The position numbers were made by a program, and so were the translations under genes. The notes below the pieces were generated by a model. It did not search any database, was not told the origin of the DNA, and saw nothing but the letters and a program-made list of their open reading frames with translations. A stretch of 64,000 bases of DNA, from assembly GCA_001708385.1 (NCBI GenBank), contig CP012388.1, positions 372,001-436,000 of the forward strand, given 5' to 3'. Source of the DNA: Flavobacterium psychrophilum (GTDB lineage Bacteria > Bacteroidota > Bacteroidia > Flavobacteriales > Flavobacteriaceae). Positions 42,046 through 50,025 of the stretch are shown piece by piece. Positions within the stretch are counted from its first letter, which is position 1. Every line of letters starts with the position of its first letter.

Positions 42046-42082
42046 ATTTATTGATATTTTTACATCGCGATACTTATTATAA

Positions 42083-44635
42083 ATGGCAAAGAGCAAAAAA
42101 GAGACAGCAGGAAAAACTGCAGAAAAACCAACTACCGAAAAGAAAAAATGGGCTTTATCCCGTCAGCATAAAGTACTGATAGGCGTATTGTTTTTTCTGT
42201 TTTCGATAGCATTGCTATTATCTTTTATTTCGTATTTCCTGTATTGGGATTTTGACCAAAGTACACTTGCTTCTTTTAACGATAGAAATCAGGCTGTACA
42301 AAACTGGCTTGGCAAGTTTGGTGCTTCTTTAGCCGATTTCTTTCTTTACAAAGGATTTGGTGTTGCGTCATTTATATTAATCCGCTTTTTCTTTTTAACG
42401 GGGGCATATCTGGTATTAGACCTTCCGGTGAAAAAACTCAAAAAAACATTATTTTGGGATTTATTCCTTGTAATAATACTTTCTGTCCTCTTTGGATTCT
42501 TCAATCCTTATCTTCCAGAACTTGGAGGTGTTATAGGCTTTGAAATGAATCTTTTCATGCAGGATTATCTTGGTAAAATCGGTACCATACTGGTTATTGT
42601 ATTTGGTCTTTTCATCTTCCTGATTTTCAAGGTCAAAATGTCTCCTGATGCTATTAAAACTTTCTTTGAAAGCAGGCAAAAAGAGGAAAGTGAAGAAGAG
42701 GAAAAAGTGACTGAAAACAGGCAAAATATCCCTGTGGTCGCTCCTACTCCAATTCAGGTTCAAAAACCTGCTGTTACTCCTCAGTCTAAATTATCGAACA
42801 AAATTGAGGACGAGGATGATTTTATTGACGATGAAGATGACGAAGAGCTAAACAATATCGAGCTTAAGACGATACCTACACCTACACCTACACCTACACC
42901 TACTCCTCCTCCATCTCAGTTTGAGATTAACCGTGAGTCGTTAAAACCAACTATTTCTAATTCATCAGAAATTAAACTGGATCTTGGCAAACCAAAACAA
43001 CCTGAGCCTGCACCTATTCATGAAAAAATAGAAACAGGGGATGAAAATTTTGTCATTGAAAAATTTGAAGAGGAGGCAACTGTAGAAGAAAACCTTGCGG
43101 CAAGGCTTGTTAAGGATTTTGGAGAATTTGACCCTACCCTGGAACTTTCAAATTACCAGTTTCCTTCTATAGAACTTTTAAAAGATTACTCTTCGGGTGG
43201 TATAACTATCAATCAGGAAGAATTAGAAGAAAATAAAAATAAAATTGTAGAGACACTACGTAACTACAAAATTGATATTGCACAAATTAAGGCAACTGTA
43301 GGCCCTACGGTTACACTATATGAAATTGTACCAGAGGCAGGTGTGCGTATATCTAAGATAAAAAGTCTTGAAGACGATATAGCACTTTCGCTTTCCGCTT
43401 TAGGGATACGTATTATTGCCCCTATTCCCGGTAAAGGAACTATAGGTATTGAGGTTCCGAATAAGAACCCAACTATGGTTTCTATGAAAAGCGTAATTGC
43501 CGCTCCTAAGTTCCAGACTGCAGAAATGGAATTACCTATTGCTTTAGGAAAAACCATCTCTAATGAGACATTTGTTGTTGATCTTGCCAAGATGCCCCAT
43601 CTTCTTATGGCGGGTGCTACAGGTCAGGGTAAATCAGTTGGACTTAATGCTGTACTAACATCGTTATTGTATAAAAAACACCCAGCCGAAGTTAAATTTG
43701 TACTGGTTGACCCTAAAAAAGTTGAGCTTACGCTTTTCAATAAAATAGAAAGACATTACTTAGCGAAGTTACCTGATGATGGGGATGCCATTATAACTGA
43801 TAACACGAAGGTTATCAACACACTAAATTCTCTATGTATAGAGATGGACAACCGTTACAACCTTCTTAAGGATGCTATGGTTCGAAATATAAAGGAATAC
43901 AACGAAAAATTCCGTCACAGGAAATTAAATCCTGAAAATGGACACCGTTTTCTTCCGTACATTGTCCTTGTTGTAGATGAGTTTGCCGACCTTATTATGA
44001 CAGCCGGTAAAGAGGTTGAAACTCCTATTGCCCGTTTAGCGCAGCTTGCACGTGCTATTGGTATTCACCTGATTATTGCTACACAACGTCCGTCTGTTAA
44101 CGTTATTACAGGTATTATCAAAGCTAACTTCCCGGCAAGGATTGCATTTAGGGTAACATCTAAAATTGACTCCCGTACTATTCTTGATAGTCAGGGTGCA
44201 GATCAGCTTATTGGTCGCGGAGATATGCTATACACACAAGGTAACGACCTTACACGTGTACAGTGTGCTTTTGTTGATACTCCCGAAGTTGAAAAAATAA
44301 CTGAATTCATAGGCTCTCAAAAAGCATATCCGCAGGCTTATCTCCTTCCTGAGTATTTTGGAGAGGAAAGTGGCATCAATCTTGATATAGACATATCCGA
44401 AAGAGATTCGATGTTCAGGGACGCGGCAGAGGTAATTGTTACAGCTCAACAGGGTTCGGCATCACTATTGCAGCGAAAATTAAAATTAGGCTACAACCGC
44501 GCCGGAAGGCTTATTGATCAGCTTGAAGCAGCAGGTATTGTTGGCCCTTTTGAAGGCAGTAAAGCACGAAGTGTAATAATCCCCGATCTCGCATCTCTTG
44601 AGCAATTTTTCAAAAATGAAGAAAATAACTTTTAG
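42083..44635 (+). CDS. ftsK: DNA translocase FtsK
   Basis: 850 residues. Four N-terminal membrane helices (about 27-50, 85-115, 125-145, 165-188), an acidic/proline linker (about 195-345) that contains a Pro-Thr repeat, and the FtsK motor. Walker A MAGATGQGKSVGLNA (about 509) and Walker B YIVLVVDEFADLIM; IATQRPSVNVITGIIKANFPARIAF is the conserved arm. The C-terminal gamma winged-helix (ASLLQRKLKLGYNRAGRLIDQLEAAGIVGP) binds KOPS-type polar sequences. It pumps chromosome termini at division. The linker is short compared with E. coli FtsK (1329 aa). Confidence 0.98.
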   Translation: MAKSKKETAGKTAEKPTTEKKKWALSRQHKVLIGVLFFLFSIALLLSFISYFLYWDFDQSTLASFNDRNQAVQNWLGKFGASLADFFLYKGFGVASFILIRFFFLTGAYLVLDLPVKKLKKTLFWDLFLVIILSVLFGFFNPYLPELGGVIGFEMNLFMQDYLGKIGTILVIVFGLFIFLIFKVKMSPDAIKTFFESRQKEESEEEEKVTENRQNIPVVAPTPIQVQKPAVTPQSKLSNKIEDEDDFIDDEDDEELNNIELKTIPTPTPTPTPTPPPSQFEINRESLKPTISNSSEIKLDLGKPKQPEPAPIHEKIETGDENFVIEKFEEEATVEENLAARLVKDFGEFDPTLELSNYQFPSIELLKDYSSGGITINQEELEENKNKIVETLRNYKIDIAQIKATVGPTVTLYEIVPEAGVRISKIKSLEDDIALSLSALGIRIIAPIPGKGTIGIEVPNKNPTMVSMKSVIAAPKFQTAEMELPIALGKTISNETFVVDLAKMPHLLMAGATGQGKSVGLNAVLTSLLYKKHPAEVKFVLVDPKKVELTLFNKIERHYLAKLPDDGDAIITDNTKVINTLNSLCIEMDNRYNLLKDAMVRNIKEYNEKFRHRKLNPENGHRFLPYIVLVVDEFADLIMTAGKEVETPIARLAQLARAIGIHLIIATQRPSVNVITGIIKANFPARIAFRVTSKIDSRTILDSQGADQLIGRGDMLYTQGNDLTRVQCAFVDTPEVEKITEFIGSQKAYPQAYLLPEYFGEESGINLDIDISERDSMFRDAAEVIVTAQQGSASLLQRKLKLGYNRAGRLIDQLEAAGIVGPFEGSKARSVIIPDLASLEQFFKNEENNF
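42874..42904 (+). repeat. Short tandem repeat of ACCTAC in ftsK
   Basis: About five copies of the hexamer ACCTAC encode the Pro-Thr run in the FtsK linker. Tract length may vary between strains by replication slippage in steps of two residues without frame loss. Confidence 0.85.
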
Positions 44636-45287
44636 CATGCGCACTTTTTACGGGATATCAATAGCTCTGTTTTTAATTTTTACCACTGCCTTACAGGCAC
44701 AAAATGCCGAGAAGGCAAAAGGATTACTGGATCAGGTAACCGGCAGGGTAAAAAGCTATGATAATATATCTATTGACTTTAAATATTCTATGAGCAACCC
44801 AAGGAAAAACCTGAATCAGGAAAGTAAGGGTTCTGTTGTGCAAAAAGGCAATCTTTATGTTTTAGACTTTATGGGAACCACCCGTATTTTTGACGGCAAA
44901 AAGATATACAACATCGTTCCGGAAGACGAAGAAATTTCTATTTCTAAATATGACGATCAGAAATCAGACGATCTTACCCCTGCTAAAATGCTTACCTTTT
45001 ACAATTCGGGATACAAGTATGCCTGGGATATATTACAGAACATTAAAGGCAGGAAGATTCAGTATGTAAAACTTACCCCTATTAACGCTAAAGATCAGAC
45101 TAAGGAAGTACTTATAGGTGTAGATGTTCAGACAAAGCATATCTATAATTTTATACGTACAGAGAAAGATGGAACCAAAATAATTATAACCATAAATTCT
45201 TTCAAAACTAATCAGCCTTTGTCAAAAAATCATTTTACCTTTACAGAGAGTAAATACCCTAATTACTATATTAATAGATTAGACTAA
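44616..45287 (+). CDS. lolA: Outer-membrane lipoprotein carrier protein LolA
   Basis: 223 residues from ATG 44616, overlapping ftsK by 20 bases; ATG 44637, one base after the ftsK stop, is an alternative that also leaves a signal peptide (TFYGISIALFLIFTTALQA). Mature part: GLLDQVTGRVKSYDNISIDFKYSM, GSVVQKGNLYVLDFMGTTRIFDGKKIYNIVPEDEEISI, and FKTNQPLSKNHFTFTESKYPNYYINRLD. It carries lipoproteins across the periplasm from LolCDE to the outer membrane. The adjacent LptF/G-type permease gene starts 7 bases after it. Confidence 0.92.
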   Translation: MKKITFSMRTFYGISIALFLIFTTALQAQNAEKAKGLLDQVTGRVKSYDNISIDFKYSMSNPRKNLNQESKGSVVQKGNLYVLDFMGTTRIFDGKKIYNIVPEDEEISISKYDDQKSDDLTPAKMLTFYNSGYKYAWDILQNIKGRKIQYVKLTPINAKDQTKEVLIGVDVQTKHIYNFIRTEKDGTKIIITINSFKTNQPLSKNHFTFTESKYPNYYINRLD

Positions 45288-45294
45288 TTTTTTG

Positions 45295-47292
45295 GTGAAA
45301 ATATTAGACCGTTATATCCTAACCTCGTTTATTACGACATTTGCATCGGTATTTGTTATCCTGTTTTTCATTTTTGTATTACAGGGCATCTGGCTGTTCA
45401 TCTCTGAACTTGCAGGCAAAGATCTGGACATTTGGCTTGTACTTAAATTCCTTACTTTTTACTCTCCTAAGATAGTTCCATTGGTATTGCCTTTGTCTAT
45501 ACTATTGGCTTCCATCATGACTTTCGGAAGTTTCTCAGAACATTACGAGTTTGCCGCGATGAAATCATCGGGTATTTCTCTTAGCAGGGCTATGAAAGGC
45601 CTTACCATATTTATATTTGGACTTAGCGTTGTTGCCTTTTTCTTCGCCAACAATGTTATTCCGAAGGCAGAGTATAAATTTATAAACCTCCGTAAAAATA
45701 TTATACAGCGAAAGCCTGCAATGGCTATAGTTGCCGGTCAGTTCAACGCTATTGGTAACTTTAATATCAAGGTCGATAAAAAATCCGGGGACAACGATGA
45801 AAAACTCACAGGGGTCACCATTCATAAACGGGTTATAGGAAGTCCTAATGTTACAATTATACGTTCTAAAACAGGTTTATTAAAAAGTAATGAAAGCTCT
45901 AACTTGTTACAGCTTGAACTTTTTGACGGCTATTATTATGAAGAAGTAAGCAGTAAAAAACCATCTGATCGTTTAAAGCAGCCTTTTGCAAAAAGTAGCT
46001 TTACAAAACAGATCATGAACATAGATCTTACCATGTTAAACTCAAACGACATGGACGATGAAAAAATTGCACACACCAACACAATGCTTAATATCAGTGA
46101 ATTATCATACACACTCGATTCACTTGAAAGCAGTTATGTGAGAGAGTCAAAAAGTATAGCCGATAACGTCTCGCAACGTTTTAATAATGTGTTGCAAAAT
46201 CAGTTTACACATAAACTGGCTGATAGCATAAATACTATAAAGAAGGACAGTCTTCCGAAAAATCTTCTGAACCTGATTAAGACCAATGAAGATAAAACGC
46301 GTATACTGGATGTTGCAACAAACAACATAAGCAGTGCGGAATATCTTATGAAATCCGGTAAAGACCAATTATATGACAGAACTAAAAATATTAACGGTCA
46401 CTGGCTGGCGCTGTATGAAAAGTTTGTTATCGCCTTTTCATGCCTCTTGATGTTCTTTATTGGTGCACCGCTTGGAGCTATCATACGCAAAGGTGGATTA
46501 GGCCTACCTATTGTATTTGCAGTATTAATATTCATTATTTTTCACTTTATAAATACATTCGGTAGAAAGCTTGCGGGTGAAAATGGTATCCCACCATTCT
46601 TAGGCTCATGGATGTCATCTTTTGTTTTGAGTCCACTAGCAGTAGTATTGACTTACAGGGCTACTAATGATCTTGACGTAAGTATAAGTTTTGATTGGCT
46701 TACATCTCCTATCAAAAAATTATTTGTAAAAGATAAGAGCGACGAGCAGCCTAAGATTAACCTAGATACAGTACGTATTACCGACTCTGAGGAATGGATT
46801 GGCTTAAAAGAAATGACAGACGATGCATTAATACACATCGTTAAAAACTCAAGACAATTAGGGCACACAAATGAGTACAGGAAGAAAGCATTAAAAATAC
46901 TGGAAGGAAGAGATATACTTCAGGACCAGCTTAAGGAAGATAATAATCTATACGATCTTTACTATCTTAAATCTGAGTTCCTTTATAATAAATTTAAAAT
47001 TTCAGCCAATACGGCGTTAGCGGCATATATTATTCTAATAGGGCTCGCCCCTTTAATCACTAAAGCTAAAATGGGTATAATTTTACCTGCGCTTATATGC
47101 CTTGCTATTTTTTATATCACTGTATTCAAGGCAGCACAAAGTATTAGCCGTACGGGAAAAATATTGAAGGAAAAAATCAGTATAGGATTAATCCTGAATA
47201 TGATACTGGCGTTACCTTTTTACCTTATACTATATTTCTACAATAAGACAGCGCTTAAGAAAACACTGGCGCGACACAATTATAAATTTTAA
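45295..47292 (+). CDS. LptF/LptG-family lipopolysaccharide export permease
   Basis: 665 residues. The open frame starts at TTG 45292, but GTG 45295 yields the family-typical MKILDRYIL. Three N-terminal helices (about 12-35, 60-80, 100-120), a large periplasmic jellyroll region (about 135-360), and three more helices (about 375-395, 405-425, 440-455), and then an extra C-terminal part with a further pair of helices (about 565-610, 620-645) that standard LptF/G lack. It works with LptB in lipopolysaccharide extraction. The extension makes it almost twice the usual 360 residues, a feature I recall for Bacteroidetes. Confidence 0.9.
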   Translation: MKILDRYILTSFITTFASVFVILFFIFVLQGIWLFISELAGKDLDIWLVLKFLTFYSPKIVPLVLPLSILLASIMTFGSFSEHYEFAAMKSSGISLSRAMKGLTIFIFGLSVVAFFFANNVIPKAEYKFINLRKNIIQRKPAMAIVAGQFNAIGNFNIKVDKKSGDNDEKLTGVTIHKRVIGSPNVTIIRSKTGLLKSNESSNLLQLELFDGYYYEEVSSKKPSDRLKQPFAKSSFTKQIMNIDLTMLNSNDMDDEKIAHTNTMLNISELSYTLDSLESSYVRESKSIADNVSQRFNNVLQNQFTHKLADSINTIKKDSLPKNLLNLIKTNEDKTRILDVATNNISSAEYLMKSGKDQLYDRTKNINGHWLALYEKFVIAFSCLLMFFIGAPLGAIIRKGGLGLPIVFAVLIFIIFHFINTFGRKLAGENGIPPFLGSWMSSFVLSPLAVVLTYRATNDLDVSISFDWLTSPIKKLFVKDKSDEQPKINLDTVRITDSEEWIGLKEMTDDALIHIVKNSRQLGHTNEYRKKALKILEGRDILQDQLKEDNNLYDLYYLKSEFLYNKFKISANTALAAYIILIGLAPLITKAKMGIILPALICLAIFYITVFKAAQSISRTGKILKEKISIGLILNMILALPFYLILYFYNKTALKKTLARHNYKF

Positions 47293-47303
47293 AGACAGTT
47301 AAC

Positions 47304-48437
47304 ATGTCAGCTATCGAGATAAAACTTAATACAATAGAAGAAGCTATAGAAGACATCCGCAATGGTAAAGTTGTGGTTGTTGTTGATGATGAAGATCGTG
47401 AGAATGAAGGAGATTTTATTGCAGCAGCAGAAAAAGTTACTCCCGGGATGATCAACTTTATGGCTACTCACGGACGTGGACTTATATGTGCACCTTTAAC
47501 AGAGGCGCGTTGTAAAGACCTTGACCTTCACATGATGGTTACTAACAATACTGTATTGCATGAGACTGCATTTACAGTGTCTGTTGACCTTATAGGGCAT
47601 GGATGTACTACAGGTATATCTGTACACGACAGAGCAAAAACTATTAAGGCTTTAGTGGATGACACTACAAAGCCGGAAGATTTAGGGCGTCCTGGTCATA
47701 TATTCCCTCTAAAGGCAAAACAAGGTGGTGTGTTACGCAGAACAGGCCATACAGAAGCTGCTATTGACCTTGCAAGGCTTGCGGGATTTAAACCTGCCGG
47801 AATACTTGTAGAAATTTTAAATGAAGACGGTTCTATGGCGCGTTTGCCGGAACTTTACGAAGTTGCTAAAAAATTCGACCTTAAACTTATTTCTATAGAA
47901 GACCTTGTTGCATACAGGATGCAGCACGACAGCCTTATACAGAAAAAAGAAGATTTTGAAATAGAAACCCGCTTTGGTACATTCCGTTTAAGAGCTTATG
48001 TTCAGACGACAAATAAACAGGTTCATTTTGCACTTACAAAAGGTAGCTGGAATATTGGCGAGCCTGTATTAACTAGAATTAATTCGACACAGGTTAACAG
48101 TGATATTTTAGGTACGTTAACCAATGATGCCGACAGAAAGCTTGATAATATGTTCCGTCGTATAAATGAAGAAGGAAAAGGCGCTATCTTATTTATCAAT
48201 CAGGAAGTACAGCCTTCGGAATTATTAACACGCATAAAAGAATTAAAAGAGTTACAGTCTGAAGGAATAACCAAAGCTCCCCAGGTAAAAATGGACGACA
48301 GGGATTTTGGTATTGGTGCGCAGATTTTACACGATATAGACATTTGTAAAATTCGCTTGCTTACAAATTCCGGTCAGACAAAACGTGTTGGAATGATCGG
48401 TTACGGCCTTGAAATAACAGAATACACTGAATTTTAG
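47304..48437 (+). CDS. ribB: RibBA-like protein: active DHBP synthase domain, degenerate GTP cyclohydrolase II domain
   Basis: 377 residues. Residues 5-205 are a complete 3,4-dihydroxy-2-butanone 4-phosphate synthase (DDEDRENEGDFIAAAEKVTPGMINFM, CAPLTEARC, ISVHDRAKTIKAL, RPGHIFPLKAKQGGVLRRTGHTEAAIDLARLAG). The C-terminal half aligns with GTP cyclohydrolase II by FGTFRLRAY, FALTKGSW, DFGIGAQILHDI and GLEI, but the zinc-binding stretch (SECLTGDVFGSLRCDC in active RibA) reads NSTQVNSDILGTLTNDAD with no Cys, and QEGRGIG reads QEVQPSE. So the RibA half is probably inactive; riboflavin synthesis then needs a separate RibA elsewhere. Such RibBX-type fusions are described in other bacteria. Confidence 0.93.
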   Translation: MSAIEIKLNTIEEAIEDIRNGKVVVVVDDEDRENEGDFIAAAEKVTPGMINFMATHGRGLICAPLTEARCKDLDLHMMVTNNTVLHETAFTVSVDLIGHGCTTGISVHDRAKTIKALVDDTTKPEDLGRPGHIFPLKAKQGGVLRRTGHTEAAIDLARLAGFKPAGILVEILNEDGSMARLPELYEVAKKFDLKLISIEDLVAYRMQHDSLIQKKEDFEIETRFGTFRLRAYVQTTNKQVHFALTKGSWNIGEPVLTRINSTQVNSDILGTLTNDADRKLDNMFRRINEEGKGAILFINQEVQPSELLTRIKELKELQSEGITKAPQVKMDDRDFGIGAQILHDIDICKIRLLTNSGQTKRVGMIGYGLEITEYTEF

Positions 48438-48444
48438 AAAAAAG

Positions 48445-48480
48445 TTTCATCCTTAAAGTTAAGGTAATGAAATGTTTATA
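48445..48480 (+). terminator. Probable terminator after the ribB-type gene
   Basis: TTTCATCCTTAA / TTAAGG-TA-ATGAAA form a stem with a 2-base bulge and 2-base loop (48445-48472) followed by TGTTTAT. Weak T-tract, but well placed 8 bases past the stop. Confidence 0.6.
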
Positions 48481-48520
48481 AAATAGTATGCGATTTACTG
48501 CGATTTTAGTGTAAATAGTT

Positions 48521-48551
48521 TTTGGCAAAACCAAAAACCTTGCTATATTTG
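48521..48551 (+). promoter_or_regulatory. tRNA-Ser promoter, copy 1 (TTTG-N19-TATATTTG)
   Basis: TTTG at 48521-48524 and TATATTTG at 48544-48551 with 19 bases between: exact Bacteroidetes consensus. The tRNA begins 38 bases after it. Confidence 0.88.
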
Positions 48552-48740
48552 CAACCGCAATAAGGAACTTACTTATTGTAACACATACTGGAGGAATGGC
48601 AGAGTGGTCGATTGCGGCAGTCTTGAAAACTGTTGACTGTAACAGGTCCGGGGGTTCGAATCCCTCTTCCTCCGCTAAGCTTAGAAAGCTTCAAATTTTA
48701 TAAGCCTTTAAATAGAAATATTTAAAGGCTTATTTTTATT
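48531..48740 (+). repeat. Duplicated tRNA-Ser unit, first copy
   Basis: From the promoter to the terminator this stretch is repeated at about 48927-49130. Differences: four bases lost in the leader of the second copy (GGAACTTACTTATT against GGAACTTATT), a few changes around the terminator. The tRNA itself is unchanged. Confidence 0.9.
48590..48674 (+). tRNA. tRNA-Ser (anticodon TGA), copy 1
   Basis: 85 bases. Acceptor GGAGGAA / TTCCTCC with discriminator G, a D-arm with GG, anticodon loop CTTGAAA giving TGA (UCN serine codons), a long type II variable arm, T-arm GGGGGTTCGAATCCC. CCA is not encoded. Identical in sequence to copy 2. Confidence 0.97.
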
Positions 48741-48745
48741 TTATA
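48701..48745 (+). terminator. Terminator of tRNA-Ser copy 1
   Basis: TAAGCCTTTAAATA / TATTTAAAGGCTTA, a perfect 14-bp stem with loop GAAA, then TTTTTATTTTAT. Confidence 0.93.
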
Positions 48746-48916
48746 TATCTTTTCGAAACCTTGAATTTTAAAGGCTAATCAAATAATGCGGTAAATAGTT
48801 ACGTGTGTTTTTTCTTTGGAATTGTTCTATTTAAATTGATTTCTAGCAGATTAAATATCTAAATTAATGACATTTTTCTTTACTTAAAATTTATATTGAA
48901 ATAACTATGACAAGTG

Positions 48917-48947
48917 TTTGGAAATAATAAAAACCTTACTATATTTG
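48917..48947 (+). promoter_or_regulatory. tRNA-Ser promoter, copy 2 (TTTG-N19-TATATTTG)
   Basis: TTTG at 48917-48920 and TATATTTG at 48940-48947, spacing 19. The upstream spacer differs from copy 1 while the two boxes and distance are kept, which supports selection on the promoter. Confidence 0.88.
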
Positions 48948-48981
48948 CAACCGCAATAAGGAACTTATTGTAACACATACT

Positions 48982-49066
48982 GGAGGAATGGCAGAGTGGT
49001 CGATTGCGGCAGTCTTGAAAACTGTTGACTGTAACAGGTCCGGGGGTTCGAATCCCTCTTCCTCCG
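48982..49066 (+). tRNA. tRNA-Ser (anticodon TGA), copy 2
   Basis: 85 bases, identical to copy 1: same acceptor, anticodon TGA, variable arm and T-arm; CCA not encoded. The second copy is in the same direction and has its own promoter and terminator. Confidence 0.97.
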
Positions 49067-49090
49067 CTAAGCTTGAAAGCTTCAAATTTA

Positions 49091-49129
49091 AAAGCCTTTA
49101 AATAGAAATATTTAAAGGCTTTTTTTATA
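49091..49129. terminator. Terminator of tRNA-Ser copy 2
   Basis: AAAGCCTTTAAATA / TATTTAAAGGCTTT with loop GAAA, then TTTT. On the minus strand the T-rich flank could also stop the DKNYY gene. Confidence 0.92.
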
Positions 49130-49155
49130 CATTAAAATTGATTGATATAAATTTA

Positions 49156-49869
49156 TCAAAGCGTGATTTTCTTTTTAATCCCAAAAAAGTAAACATCCTT
49201 ACCACTAATCCCGTAAAGTTTCTCATCGACAATCTTTACCGAAAAATCAGAAGGCTTAACTTTGTATAGTTTTTTTAAACCCTTGCTCAAAGTATTTACA
49301 AAGTAGACGTTATTCCGGTCAAAAGCGTAATACGCATGACTTTGATCCAAATGAAAACTATCAAAACATCCCGGTACCGTCTTAAAGGTAGTTATATCCA
49401 CTTCCGCTTCCTTTTTACCCTTAAAAAATAAGTTATTGTTATCCTTGCCTATATTCTGCCAAAGTATACTGAAGGAGTCGGCATCAGCATCTTCTACATA
49501 CTCGGTAATAAAGAAAACTTTTTGGCCATCCCGCAAGTAATATTCATTATACTTTTCTGCCTTGCTGAAGTCATAAGGAAGAACTTTATTATACCAGTAA
49601 TAGTCATTCCCATCATAGCCAATTCCGTCGGCAGCGTTAACTACTTTAAAAGTTTCGGGATTTGCATTTTCGAGGACAGAAGATGTACACATATAACTGC
49701 TAACATAAACATGGTTTTTATCCTTAAAATAAAATGTTTTTTCTTCGAAAGCCTCTATTAATTTAAACGAATTGTAATCAATTGTTTTTCTAAGGCTGGT
49801 AAATGTTTCTGAATCATGATATAAAATACTCTTGTCGATAAGCCTGAAGCCATGTCCTAGATCTTGCAT
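49156..49869 (-). CDS. DKNYY-family protein
   Basis: 237 residues, no signal peptide. The sequence is a series of short beta repeats that contain YF..DKNHVY, YDGNDYYWYNK, YYLRDGQKVFFI, AYYAFDRNNVYFVNT and ISGKDVYFFG, which is the (DK/DR)NxVYF pattern that gives DKNYY proteins their name. The family's function is unknown; many are surface or immunity-like proteins, but here the lack of a leader points to the cytosol. It lies between the tRNA pair and the glucanase gene on the minus strand. Confidence 0.85.
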   Translation of the reverse strand: MQDLGHGFRLIDKSILYHDSETFTSLRKTIDYNSFKLIEAFEEKTFYFKDKNHVYVSSYMCTSSVLENANPETFKVVNAADGIGYDGNDYYWYNKVLPYDFSKAEKYNEYYLRDGQKVFFITEYVEDADADSFSILWQNIGKDNNNLFFKGKKEAEVDITTFKTVPGCFDSFHLDQSHAYYAFDRNNVYFVNTLSKGLKKLYKVKPSDFSVKIVDEKLYGISGKDVYFFGIKKKITL

Positions 49870-49965
49870 GTAATTGATATTTTAAACGTTTTACAAATTT
49901 CACAGTTAGATATATAAAAGCAAATTGCTTATAAAACTTTTAACAACGAAAGGATAAAATTAATA

Positions 49966-49996
49966 GAGCCTTTAAATAATAAATATTTAAAGGCTC
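49966..49996 (-). terminator. Terminator of the glucanase gene
   Basis: GAGCCTTTAAATA / TATTTAAAGGCTC (13-bp stem), loop of 5, T-rich on the minus strand. The stem sequence is almost that of the two tRNA-Ser terminators. Confidence 0.85.
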
Positions 49997-50025
49997 GTAT
50001 TTAATGTAATGACGGATAATTGAGC

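Larger units (their letters stand above)
48675..48981 (+). other. Spacer of 307 bases between the two tRNA-Ser copies
   Basis: Begins with the copy 1 terminator and ends with the copy 2 promoter. The central part (about 48746-48910) is AT-rich, without a reading frame, repeat or RNA that I can identify. Confidence 0.6.

Noticed and set aside
42874..42904. Pro-Thr hexamer repeat as a CRISPR-like array
   Set aside because: Six-base units without spacers; it codes for the FtsK linker in frame.
48590..49066. The identical tRNA-Ser copies as att sites of an integrated element
   Set aside because: Only a 307-base spacer without frames lies between them, no integrase or phage gene is near, and both copies are complete with promoter and terminator. 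A tandem duplication explains them.
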